Origin: Purshia tridentata
Lineage: Eukaryota > Streptophyta > Magnoliopsida > Rosales > Rosaceae
Length of the DNA: 64,000 bases
Assembly: GCA_003254885.1 (NCBI GenBank)
Contig: QANT01003864.1
Coordinates: 1 to 64,000 of the forward strand
Reading direction: 5' to 3'
A program made the translations under genes and the position numbers. This document shows positions 35,972 to 48,035 of this stretch, piece by piece; position 1 is the first letter of the stretch, and every line of letters starts with the position of its first letter. The notes under the pieces were generated by a model that saw only the letters and a list, made by a program, of their open reading frames with translations, ran no database searches and was not told the DNA's origin.

Positions 35972-36425
35972 TGTTGATGCCAAAAATCTCCAGTAATGAT
36001 AATTGGTCAACAAAAATTGTTCACGATCATCTTGAGAAGCCAAATTCCATCTTCAGTCGTCGTCCACAAATGCGGAGGGGGGTGTACCTGCAAAAAACAC
36101 TCCGATGCCAAAATGAGTCCAGATTCAGTGTGTTTCTTCCTTTTTTCCATTGTCTCCCCCCCTTGCGTGGAGGTATATTCCCTTTTTTATAGCAAAATGG
36201 GCTCTTCCGTTGTTTTTTACGTTTACCCATTTATTTCTCTCATTAAACTTTCTTGATGAGCCTGGTTGTGGGGGTTTTCTTCGTGGGTGGTATTATGGTG
36301 GTAAATGGGCTATTATTCTAATTAAAGAGGGGGGTTATCCTTTGGTCTGGGCTTAAGTTTACCGTTATTTCGGACTGGGCCTTATTGTTTTTCGGGTTTA
36401 GGCCCAGACATTTTTAACATCTACA
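35972..36425 (-). repeat. Right LTR (5' LTR in element orientation)
   Basis: Begins TGTTGATGCCAAAAATC and ends CATCTACA on the plus strand. A PBS-like sequence lies immediately left of it. It ends about 380 bp before the ATG of the sphingosine kinase gene, so it sits in or beside that promoter. Confidence 0.88.
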
Positions 36426-36802
36426 GTCGACAATAAAACAATATCATGCATATTATACACATTGTTGCGTGCTGCTCTAAAAAAGCCAAAACTGAAAGAT
36501 ATATACATCCAATTTCCGTGTGTGTTGGTAAATGCTACAAATTTCGGTTGATGTTATCGGAAATCCGAATTGTACACCAACCGAAATGCTTGCATCAAAC
36601 ATCGATCACATCAAATCAAACCCGGTTCGATTCATCCCAACTCGCCCGAACCGAAGCCGTTTATTCGCCAACCAACACATAAGTTTCCACATCAGACTCT
36701 CAGACCCCGCAAAAAAGCAAAGAAGCCTTCAACGACTCGTCTTCGACTTCGAAAAGCCGATTCTTCCAAGACTTTGAAGTTCGAACAGCAACAGCCTCCG
36801 AA

Positions 36803-39800
36803 ATGGACCAACCAGACTCCCCGCGACCGCAACCCGTAGTAACCGACCGGGTACTCATAAACGGCACCATAACGACGGCGACGTTGTTTGACGACGGCGT
36901 GCTCCGGTGGTCGGAGAATGGTCAACGGAGTTTCGCCCTGGAGAAGGAGGTCATCGGGTTCGCAGCTGAAGGTCCGAAGATCAGGATCAGAGCTTTGGTG
37001 GAAGACGGCGATGGAATCTGGTGCGTCGTGAGCAGAAGAGAAGGTGCGGTGAGGAAGGACTTGGTCTTCGAGCCTCTCTCCGAGGACTTGCGTAGGCTCT
37101 GGTGCCAGAAGCTACGCGAGTACATCGGTTCTCTCGGTAATCATCGTGCTGTTCTCGTATTTGGTTTGTGTCGTGTTTGGTTGGTAGGTAAATGCAGGAA
37201 AGGAAAAGTATGTTTTGAAAGTTTTTGAATTTTCAGTTCTGGTTGTTTGGCCGGTTCGAGATTTTGAATTTCCGTTGTTTATGCTTCAATTTTGTTAGTT
37301 TAAGTTTAAGCTAAGCTTTTCTTTACTCTATTTTCCGCTTAAGTTGGAGTGCATGCTTTTCTTTCTCTTCTTTCGTAGCATTGTTTTGGATTATTTTGAC
37401 ATTTTCGTTGGTTTTACCGTTTATTAGCACTTTGGGCATTAATTACGATAACAGAGAAGGCATTAACTTTTTCTCTTTGTAACAGGACGGCCAAAGAGGC
37501 TTTTTGTTTTTGTGAACCCATTTGGTGGGAGTAAATCTGCTTCGAAGATATATCTTGATCACGTAGAACCTCTTTTCAAAGATGCTGATATCCAATTTAC
37601 ACTTCAAGGTTTGGAATTTTGATACTGAGTTTTGTTTCGGATTCTGGTTCATGTTATTGTTTCCCTTTTATAATTATTTGTTTCTATCAAATTTTCAGAA
37701 ACTCAACATCAACTGCATGCGAAGGAAGTTGCTAAAACACTGGATCTTTCAAAGTATGACGGCATTGTTTGCGTTAGTGGGGATGGAATCGTGGTTGAGG
37801 TTGGTTGGAAATGATCAGTGGCTATGTGAATATGCTTTTGTTGCTGCTTTAATGTACATGATGAATGCCATATCTTGATTGTGGCAACAACTGCTTTGAG
37901 GAATAACATATTACTTATAATAACCAGCGAGTGTCCTCGGTTTTTCTCCTATAAACTAGATTTATATGCACGGAGAACTACTGGTAAACATATAGTGTTT
38001 TTTGTTTGAAAAATTTAAAGCTTCGATGGTCTCAAACTGAATTAAAGTGACGAATTTTCATGAACTTTTGTGCTTGTATCAGGCTAATAGAGTACATTTG
38101 TCTTCAGCATCATGTGCATAAATTAAGCTTATCATTTTCTGCTTACAAGCATTGCACTCTTTAGTAGGTAGTAAATGGACTCCTTGAGAGAGAGGATTGG
38201 GACACTGCAATAAAGATGCCTGTTGGAGTGGTTCCTGCAGGTTAAATGCTCTTCATCTCTCAACTTTTTACATTTAGCACAATTTTTGTATGATAATTTT
38301 TTGATCATTTAATGTGATGGAAAGTCAGAGCGAAGCATGAATTGTGATATTTGGTGCATCTAAGTGATCATATTTATTAGTCAGTTGTTGTCATGATTAA
38401 ATTCTGACAAAAGATGTTCCTGCAAATAGGTACTGGAAATGGAATGGCAAAATCTCTTTTGGATTCTGTTGGTGAGCCTTGTACAGCTTCTAATGCTATT
38501 CTCGCCATTATTCGAGGTTACATATGCTGTCTCTAGCAGTATATTGGGTTTAAAATACTATAATTTCTCCCTCTCTCCTTCTCTCCCTCTCCCCCTCTCC
38601 CTCTATCTCTTTCTCTCTAATCTGCTGGTAGGGTACTTAGTTCTTTTGATTAATACATTTTTCTTCTTCATGGTTTATTTACAAACAGGGCATAAACGTT
38701 CACTGGATGTAGTTACCATATGTCAGGGGAAGACGAAATTTTTCAGTGTGTTGATGCTTGCATGGGGTAGGTCAAAAGTATCACATAGTGGATTTAATAC
38801 TTACGTGGAGTATAATATGATCTTTCTAAGTGTTTCTGGTTGTACTGTCATATACCAGAATGTCTGGTTCTCAGTATGATTGTAAGAAGTGATGATTTTG
38901 TATTTTACTAACAATATTTTCTCTCTTTCAGGTTTAGTGGCAGATGTTGACATTGAGTCTGAAAAGTATAGGTGGATGGGAAGCCATCGTTTAGATTTCT
39001 ATGTAAGTTAAACCTCTCATTTGTTATGTCTTAGTCTACCGGATTATGCTGTTGCTGATTCTGATGTATGTCTGCTTGTCTATCTTTTTACGCGATTTGT
39101 TACCCCGGAAAATATCTTAACTACTGCATTGTATTTAGGTCTGCAATCAAAAGTTTGCAATAACAAAAATCAAATTAGTTGCTATGTAAATCTTTTAGGA
39201 CCTAATAGAATCCTAAAACAGAAATCATTAATTGTCATCAATTCTTAACTTTTAAATTTATTTTGATTTTAAGTTTTTTTTTTTTCCATAAAAAAAAAAA
39301 AAAAAACAAAAAGTTATGTAGAATGCTTTCAACAGTTGTGTTCCAATTCTATCATTCATAATGTTAAATCAATTTGTATTACAATTAGCTCTCCCACAGC
39401 TTTAAATAATGAAAATATTAGTATCAAATTCTTAAAAGACTTCTTACTTTAAAACATCACAATAGGGCCCTATTTTTGCTACATTTATTGGTGGGAAATG
39501 TATGCAATTGACAGTTGGTCGCTTTTAATGGATTAAGATATGATAACCATGGTAATTCTAACTTAATTTGGTTAATTACTTATAATAGGTTAAGATGTGA
39601 TAACTTAAATAATGCTTAATTAATTTGATGTTGGCAGAGTAGTGAATGGCAAGACACTGATACTAATTGTTTCTATGTTTAGGCTGTTCAACGAATTGTG
39701 CGTTTGAGGCAATATAACGGATCTATTTCTTTTGTGCCTGCACCTGGCTTCGAAGCTTTTGGAGAGCCTACTAGTTACCATATTGGTGGTCCAAGTCAAG

Positions 39801-40545
39801 AGGAAGAGGAGCCTGTTAAGCCTCAACAGCATGTCTATGAGGGACCTGGTATTAACCTGGAGAACATGGACTGGAGGGTTATATATGGACCATTCGTTTC
39901 AGTCTGGATTCACAATGTACCTTGGGGAAGTGAAGACACAAAAGCAGCGCCTGATGCCAAGGTTGGACCGTAAAATTGCTTAAGATATTTCTCCTCTAAA
40001 TACTCTCAAGGGATATTTATTTGAAACTTGAATAATTCACATCTGATTCATGTGCAAAAATAATGTATTTGTCCTCCTTTTTTTTGTTGGTATGCAGTTC
40101 TCAGATGGTTATCTAGACTTGATAATTATGAGGGCTTGCCCAAAGTTATCCTTGCTCTCTTTGATGTCAGGGTTGAGCACTGGTAGTCATATCAACTCAC
40201 CATATGTTCTATACTTCAAAGTGAGCAAAGCCAAATTGTCGAGCCATTTACTTTTAATTTCTATCGTCTAACTTTTAGCATTGATAAGAAAGCTTTACAA
40301 ACTTTCTGCTCCAATCTGTTTACTGTTCTCATTTATCTTGCAACATTATACAGGTGAAAGCAGTTATTTTGGAACCTGGTCCTCGCGCTGAGGACCCGAC
40401 GAAGGAAGGAATAATAGACGTAGATGGTGAGGTCCTGGCAAGAGGCAAAGGAGCATACAAATGTGACCAGAAGACACTGATGTCCTATAATAAACTTCAA
40501 ATGACTGTGGATCAAGGTTTAGCTACTTTGTTTTCCCCAGTATAG
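36803..40545 (+). CDS. SPHK: Sphingosine kinase (SPHK1/2-like)
   Basis: Ten exons: 36803-37136, 37486-37608, 37699-37799, 38168-38240, 38430-38516, 38689-38766, 38932-39002, 39683-39961, 40098-40220, 40354-40545. All introns are GT-AG and the frame is continuous; 486 aa, the normal plant length. It phosphorylates long-chain sphingoid bases (sphingosine, phytosphingosine) to signalling lipids linked in plants to ABA and stomatal responses. The diacylglycerol-kinase catalytic fold is seen: FVNPFGGSKSA (about 127-137), nucleotide-binding VSGDGIVVEVVNGLL with Asp181, and VPAGTGNGMAKSLLDS (about 208-223). The C-terminal half carries SDGYLDLIIMRAC and IDVDGEVLARG. The N-terminal ~110 residues form the plant-type leader domain. 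Arabidopsis At4g21540 is the closest gene I remember. A gypsy-derived LTR ends just upstream, which may affect expression. Confidence 0.95.
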
Positions 40546-41797
40546 AATATGCATTTTTCATGGATCTGATTTTGGTTCCACATAGAAATACCACGCAGAA
40601 GAAATTAAGTTGTCGTCGGCTTGAGTTATTCTGCTCGTATAAAGCCACAGCGAGGATACAAAGGGAATAGGATAGAAAAAGCATGCCTTCTTGGCAAGTT
40701 GCTTGCTGAAAATTGATTTTCTAATGTGCAGTTCGTCTTTCATTCTTTTGCTCTGATTTTTCAAACTTCTTCTGTTGGATTGAAATAGATTTGTATCGCT
40801 GATCCATTCAGAGATCATTTCTATTCCATTTGTAAAATATATGTATTCATGCTAATCTTAATAAATCTTAATCCTAAATGTGAATGCAGATTGCTGACTC
40901 ACATCTTTTTCGGATTCTATATTCCTTGCAAGCGAGTACTTCTGCAGGTAGCATGTAATAATTAACCTTATCACCTTGTCTCTTCAGAAAATAAATATAA
41001 ATAAAAAAAATTAACGAATGAAATTCTGGAGATATAACTGAGTGCATTTTTAAGAGATAAAACTATCCTATCACGAGACATTAATTATGTGTATATATTT
41101 GTTACATGAAAACTTTGCTCTACATGTAATTTATAATATAATTAGTAAATGTTAATACGACAAGGGCATGGAAAATTTGCAAATTAGAGTAAGATACGAA
41201 GTAAATACAATCTCTCAATTGATCCATCTACCTAGTATGAAAGCCAAACTTGAGTAAACATGTCTTCATATAATCCAAATCCCAATATGGTATATACCAT
41301 AAATTCTTCCCTGTCCAGTTTTAGTATGAATAATTATTTTGTGCAAAGAAAGTAATTTGTGTACTATGTTTCTTTTTGAACATGGTCGCAAAAACGCTCT
41401 CCATTCAACCTCCCAACCGGACAGCCGGACCCACAAAACATATTTTGAGCTGGGTCGGCCCAAACTAGAGACCCACATCTCACTACAAAGAACGGGCCTA
41501 AGCCCAAGTCCCAAGACCATTGGGTCTATCTGCAGTGCCTGATGTGTCGGCACCTAAACCCTAATATTAGATGCGCTGTACGGCTAACCCCCACTGACCA
41601 CTGCGTTGGCTTCCTCACACCAAACGACAAATTGCCACTCAGTCCCAGTCAGTGACTCAGTGTCTGGGCGAAGCTCGATACTTTCGAAGCCTCCACTCAA
41701 AAAGCACCTCCATTATTGTATCCTCCTAAACAAAACCCTAGCTTTCCAAACCAGTCACTCTCTCTGTGACCATTTCTATTGCTCGCGAGAAGCAGAA
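40546..41797. other. Intergenic: SPHK 3' UTR and carB promoter
   Basis: About 1.25 kb between two plus-strand genes. The left part is probably SPHK 3' UTR. The last 200 bp is GC-richer and likely the carB 5' UTR; the open frame there has no ATG before 41798. No other feature seen. Confidence 0.5.
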
Positions 41798-44700
41798 ATG
41801 GGTCATTGCATGAATCATAGTGGAACTCTCTCTTCGCGTTTGGGAGTTTTCGGCGGTCACTCTAAGCCGTATTTGTCGAAACCAAACCACTCTCGGTTCT
41901 TCCTCTACTCCAAGAAGCCCGGAGCAGGAAGCGCCTCCGTGCCTTCTCTGAGTCTCCGACTAACATGGCCGTCGCAGCTGGCTACTGCTTTGATGTCTCC
42001 GAGTTGCCGAGTCAACTCGATCCGCAACGAGTCGTCCAACGGCGGAATGGCGAGCAAAGAACAACCGCAGAAGCAGCTGGGCAAGAGGACCGACTTGAAG
42101 AAGATTATGATACTCGGCGCCGGGCCAATTGTGATCGGGCAAGCTTGTGAGTTCGATTACTCGGGGACTCAGGCGTGCAAAGCTCTGAAAGAGGACGGGT
42201 ACGAGGTCGTTTTGATCAATTCGAACCCGGCCACCATCATGACCGACCCGGATTTGGCCGACAGGACTTACATTACCCCCATGACGCCCGAATTGGTCGA
42301 GCAAGTGCTCGAAAAGGAGCGGCCAGACGCCCTCTTGCCCACGATGGGCGGCCAGACGGCGTTGAACCTCGCGGTGGCCTTGGCCGAGAGCGGCGTGCTC
42401 GAGAAATACGGTGTGGAGTTGATTGGAGCCAAGCTGGAGGCGATTAAGAAAGCAGAGGATAGAGATTTGTTCAAGACGGCGATGAAGAACATCGGGATTA
42501 AAACGCCGCCGTCTGGAATTGCCAACACGCTTGATGAATGCGTCGAAATTGCGGACAAAATCGGGGAGTTTCCGTTGATTATTAGGCCGGCGTTTACGTT
42601 AGGCGGGACAGGAGGTGGCATTGCGTATAACAAGGAGGAATTCGAGACCATTTGTAAGGCGGGGCTGGCGGCGAGCTTGACGTCTCAGATTTTGGTGGAG
42701 AAGTCGTTGTTGGGGTGGAAGGAATATGAGCTTGAGGTCATGAGGGACTTGGCGGACAATGTGGTTATTATATGCTCCATTGAGAACATTGACGCAATGG
42801 GAGTTCATACCGGGGACTCTATCACTGTGGCGCCCGCGCAGACTTTGACTGATAAAGAGTACCAGCGGCTGAGGGACTATTCCATTGCTATAATAAGGGA
42901 AATTGGAGTGGAATGTGGTGGTTCTAATGTGCAGTTTGCTGTCAATCCCGTAGACGGTGAAGTTATGGTGATTGAGATGAATCCCAGGGTCTCGCGGTCC
43001 TCGGCCCTGGCATCCAAAGCTACTGGTTTTCCGATAGCGAAAATGGCTGCCAAGTTGTCAGTTGGTTATACCTTGGATCAGATTCCCAATGACATTACAA
43101 GGAAGACGCCGGCTAGTTTTGAGCCTTCCATAGATTATGTTGTGACTAAGGCAAGTGCTTCTTCATTTACCTTCCAATAGCACTGTGATTAACATTGCTT
43201 TTGTGCTTCTTTTCTTAGATTGCATTAGTTTTTTTGTGCTTCATTTAAGGATCTTCAATTATGTTTTTCAGTTTTAAGAAGATGGTCTCTCTTTGGGGAT
43301 TGCTAGAATTTATTGTACATTTTTAATCATATGCAGCACTGATGCTATGGTCAGACCTTAGACAGGACTTGTGTGATTGTCAAATGCTAGATATCATTGT
43401 GCATTAGCTTCCTGGATAATATGCTATCACTATTGCTTATGCAGGGAGGAATGTCATCCAATATTGTTGTTGTTCATCTCAGTGATAACAATAAATTTCT
43501 GTTTTGCATGCCATTTAAGTTTTCTTACTTATTTTCATCATATTGATCATGCAGATTCCCCGGTTTGCATTTGAAAAATTTCCTGGTTCACAGCCAATAT
43601 TGACGACCCAGATGAAATCTGTTGGTGAGTCAATGGCACTGGGTCGCACATTTCAAGAATCCTTTCAAAAAGCAGTTCGATCGTTGGAATGTGGTTTCTT
43701 TGGGTGGGGCTGTGCGAAAATTAAAGAACTTGACTGGGATTGGGACCAGTTGAAGTATAGCCTCCGAGTACCTAACCCAGACCGCATCCATGCCGTGTAT
43801 GCTGCGATGAAGAAGGGGATGAAGGTAGATGAAATTCATGAACTGAGTTACATTGACAAATGGTTCCTCACACAGCTTAAGGAGTTGGTAGATGTGGAGC
43901 AATTCCTCCTGGCTAGAAACTTGTCTGACCTGACAAAGGATGAGTTCTATGAAGTGAAAAAGAGAGGTTTCAGTGATAAACAAATAGCTTTTGCCACTAA
44001 ATCCTCTGAGAAAGAAGTCCGGTTGAAGAGGCTATCATTAGGTGTTAGTCCAGCATATAAGCGGGTAGATACTTGTGCTGCAGAGTTTGAGGCCAATACT
44101 CCTTATATGTATTCTTCCTATGACTATGAGTGTGAATCAGCTCCCACCCAACAAAAGAAGGTTTTGATTTTAGGTGGAGGACCAAACCGGATTGGTCAGG
44201 GGATTGAATTTGACTACTGTTGTTGTCATACGTCCTTTGCCCTTCAGGTTTGTCTCTTATAAGTTTACTGGCCACTTGCAAGCCCTTTCTTTTTCCACTC
44301 CATCTCTTTACCAGACCTTTTTTATTCATGAACTTGAGTTCCTACATGAAACATAGATATCTTTTATTAACTTTCACTGAGGTGATTAGGTTGACCTGCT
44401 GAATGGAATTTGTTTTAATTGATTGTCACATGCAGCAGTCGGGTCACAGAACTTAGGTGGTTCTAAATTGGGCAATGTGTGACCTTGTTTTTTCTTTTCA
44501 AGAGTGGAATTAGCTCAATTTAGCGAGATTCCTACAGGATTTATACTTGGGGGCTGTGAGTGATAAACTTCAATTTTGAGTGGCAGTTGATAAGAAATCT
44601 GGAGTTTCAATATCATCTGATGCATTCCCAATTGCTTGTATTAAAAAAGGAGAAGAAATTTTGATTACTTGGATATCTGAAATAATTGTAAGGTATATAC

Positions 44701-46535
44701 TGAATTTGGTGGTTGTGTTTTGTGAATGAACTTACTGGAAGAAGCGATCACTACCGTGTGATTAATTTACAGTCATGTAAAATATATTGCCTGCCATAAT
44801 TGAAATTTGTTCTGTTCCATCATAGCTACCAACCTAAAACTTTTCCTACTGTTTGTTTCATTTGATGAATTGGTGGAGCCTATGCTGTGAGATTTATAAT
44901 TCTGCCTTGTTCCTCTGATATGGTTACTTTTGCTCATATCTTTCATTGTGTTATTTGCCTTCTCTCCTTCTCTTTTTTCAGAAAGCAGGATATGAGACAA
45001 TTATGATGAATTCAAATCCTGAAACAGTATCTACAGACTATGACACGAGTGACCGTCTATACTTTGAGCCCCTGACTGTTGAAGATGTGCTTAACATAAT
45101 TGATTTGGAAAGACCTGATGGCATCATTGTGCAATTTGGAGGTCAAACACCACTGAAGCTGTCTCTTCCTATCCAGAAATATTTAGATGAGTACAAGCCT
45201 AGATGTGCAAGTGGGATTGGACATGTACGCATTTGGGGTACAACACCTGATTCCATAGATGCTGCTGAGGATAGGGAGAAGTTCAATACAATCCTTAACG
45301 AGTTAAAGATTGAACAACCAAAAGGAGGAATTGCCAAGAGTGAAGCTGATGCTATTGCGATTGCAAAAGACATCGGGTACCCAGTTGTTGTCAGGCCTTC
45401 CTACGTATTGGGTGGCCGAGCCATGGAGATTGTATATGATGATGTCAAACTTGCAACCTACCTTGAAAATGCTGTTGAGGTGGACCCAGAACGCCCTGTA
45501 TTGATTGACAAGTATCTATCTGATGCCATTGAGATTGATGTTGATGCACTTGCTGACTCTCATGGTAATGTGGTCATTGGTGGTATAATGGAGCACATTG
45601 AGCAGGCTGGGGTCCATTCTGGTGACTCTGCTTGCTCGCTTCCAACAAAAACCATCCCAAATTCTTGCTTGGACACAATTAGGTCATGGACTACTAAATT
45701 GGCTAAGAGGCTGAATGTGTGTGGGCTGATGAACTGTCAGTATGCAATTACATTGTCTGGAGATGTATTCTTACTTGAAGCAAACCCTCGTGCTTCCCGT
45801 ACCATCCCATTTGTGTCCAAGGCGATTGGACATCCGTTGGCTAAATATGCTTCTCTTGTCATGTCTGGGAAGTCTCTTCATGATCTAAATTTCACAAAAG
45901 AAGTAATTCCTGCACATGTGTCAGTAAAGGAGGCTGTCCTTCCATTTGAGAAGTTTCAAGGTTGTGATGTGTTACTGGGGCCTGAGATGCGTAGCACTGG
46001 TGAAGTTATGGGTATTGATTTTGAGTTTCCCATTGCATTTGCCAAGGCTCAGATTGCTGCTGGCCAGAAGCTACCGCTTTCTGGCACTGTGTTCCTCAGC
46101 TTAAATGACTTGACCAAACCTCATCTTGAGAAGATTGCGAAGGCCTTTTTAGAACTTGGATTTAAGATAGTTTCAACTTCTGGGACAGCTCGTGTTCTTG
46201 AATTGGCTGGAATTTCAGTGGAACAAGTGCTGAAGCTGCATGAGGGGCGGCCTAATGCTGGTGATATGGTTGCTAATGGGCAAATCCAGTTAATGGTGAT
46301 CACAAGTTCGGGTGATGCGCTTGATCAGATTGATGGACGACAGCTAAGGAGGATGGCACTTGCTTACAAGATTCCTGTAATAACGACAGTTGCTGGAGGT
46401 TTGGCAACTGCAGAAGCAATAACGAGTCTAAAGTCCAGCACTGTTAAGATGATTGCACTTCAGGACTTCTTTGATGATGATGGTAATAAAGGTGGGGGTG
46501 CTAAAAAGTTGTCGTCGGTCGCTTCCTTGATCTGA
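41798..46535 (+). CDS. carB: Carbamoyl-phosphate synthase large subunit, chloroplastic
   Basis: Three exons: 41798-43150, 43555-44247, 44982-46535; 1199 aa, normal for plants. It makes carbamoyl phosphate from bicarbonate, ATP and ammonia delivered by the CarA subunit, for pyrimidine and arginine synthesis in plastids. A Ser/Arg-rich transit peptide of about 90 residues precedes [20 protein letters not shown]. The first ATP-grasp half shows [15 protein letters not shown] and [20 protein letters not shown]. The oligomerisation region lies in exon 2, which also starts the second half ([18 protein letters not shown]). Exon 3 has [30 protein letters not shown] and the C-terminal allosteric domain ([13 protein letters not shown]). 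The first intron uses a GC donor (AAG|GCAAGT) with a normal AG acceptor. The ATG at 41798 (MGHCMNHSG) is the first in frame. Confidence 0.97.
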
Positions 46536-47273
46536 ATTTGCTGGTAAGCATTAGTGCTTCCTCTTCATCTAATTTATTTATTTCTAAGATGTACCCTCTA
46601 ATGTTGTTTGGAACAGGTTTTCATTAAGTTAATAGTTTTTACCAAAATTTTGCCAATCTCATTTTTTTTCTTCTCCCCCTTTGTTTAAGCTCATAAGAAA
46701 ATTTTGGATAGCTGTAGCCTATATGTAGGATCTTTTGGGCTTTGGTCTGTGTAATATAGATTTTTTAGTTCGATGGTGTTATAATCATCATTTTTTAGTT
46801 CTGTTTGGCTGTATGTTCTCTGGCACAGACATGTAATTTTCCAAACTGCTTTATAGCACAGTTTGATAATCAGAGAACTTCTACATGAATGAGAAAGTGA
46901 ATATTATGATGCACCATATCTAAGTCCAGCTTCACATCTAATATTGAAACCATCGGAACTTTTGGTTGTTTGTACTTTGTATAACTTTTCTTTATTTTTA
47001 ATTCTAGAAATGGTACTCGACAATTTTTGGTCGAGCTACTTGATTCAAAACCCTAGCCACAATTGTTGAGACTTCAAATTTTGGATCATATCATATTGAT
47101 ATATTTTTTTTGGTCATGTTTTTCTGCTTGGTAGACAAAGGTACAGAAACCAGGTTCAATGGATTTACCATTAGCCTGTGCCATAGAGACTGTCAAATCA
47201 TTTTGATTTAGCATATTATACTCATGGCATATTATTCACATTTGCTTTGATTCACAAGTCACATAAACTATTC

Positions 47274-48035
47274 TCTAAGAAGCACTGACACCGATATGAG
47301 TACGGGACACGACACGACACGCCACTACGATAAAGTTCAAAAAGACTAAGGCACGACATGACTTCGACCCATGTATTTAAATAATATATATTTAAATATA
47401 TTAAGTTATTAAGTTAATATCTTAATGCTCTGTCCTTCCCTGATTATCCAGACAAAACCCAAAAAACATCAAATTATCATCAATATTAAGTTATTAACCT
47501 AACAATCTAACATATCACTGATATCAGAAATATATTAGACCAATTTGACAACCCAACAATCCAACATATCATTGATATCAAAAAGACCACCGATTTGCCT
47601 CACCATAGTCAGTTGCCACATGCCGTCTGCCTCGCACACACAGTCACCACATGCAGTTGCCACGCCCAGCGCCGAGCCCAATCAGTCATGATCTGCTCGT
47701 GACGCCCCAGTCAGTCGCCGATCTCTTCACGACGCCTAGTCAGTCGCCAATCTGCCTCTCTCTGTCTGTGGTTTGTTTTCCTCTTTTCTTTCTCTCTTTC
47801 AATTTTTTCATGTTTTAAGAAATGCTTTGGTTTTTTGTTAAAAGCCTCTTGCCGTGTCCCATTTTTGTGTCCCTGCGTGTCGGTGGCGTGTCGAAGAGTC
47901 AAACTTGAAAAAAGTCAACAGACACGGCTATAGCCATGTTGGATATGTGTCGGACGCGTGTCTCGGTGTGTCCGACGGTGTCGAAGTGTCGGACACCTGA
48001 CACTCCGCCTCTTCGGAGTGTCGGTGCTTCCTAGA
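47274..48035. mobile_element. Candidate non-autonomous DNA element with inverted ends
   Basis: The left end TCTAAGAAGCAC and right end GTGCTTCCTAGA are near-perfect inverted repeats. Both subterminal regions are packed with GACAC/GTGTC motifs in opposite orientation, as in many plant DNA transposons. No transposase is seen. Flanks do not give a convincing target duplication, so family assignment is open. A similar GTGTCGGTGCTTC motif occurs at about 446-458. Confidence 0.4.

Larger units (their letters stand above)
30109..36425 (-). mobile_element. Large LTR retrotransposon derivative (Ty3/gypsy-derived, LARD-like), fossil
   Basis: Two direct LTRs, 30109-30610 and 35972-36425, bound 5.4 kb of internal sequence. 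The PBS-like TGGCGCCGTCTGTGGGAA, typical of gypsy elements, reads on the minus strand at about 35950-35970, right beside the right-hand LTR, so the element runs right to left. The interior is mostly repeats and non-coding; the only pol relic I see is an integrase C-terminal stretch at 33366-33560. Five-base flanks (ATGTG and GTCGA) do not match, so the element may be recombinant. It is broken and cannot be autonomous. By eye the LTRs are roughly 95% alike apart from one length difference of about 50 bp, suggesting an age of the order of one to a few million years. Confidence 0.82.

Noticed and set aside
41606-41797. Upstream open frame in phase with carB
   Set aside because: It contains no ATG; the first in-frame ATG is at 41798 and matches the plant transit-peptide start.
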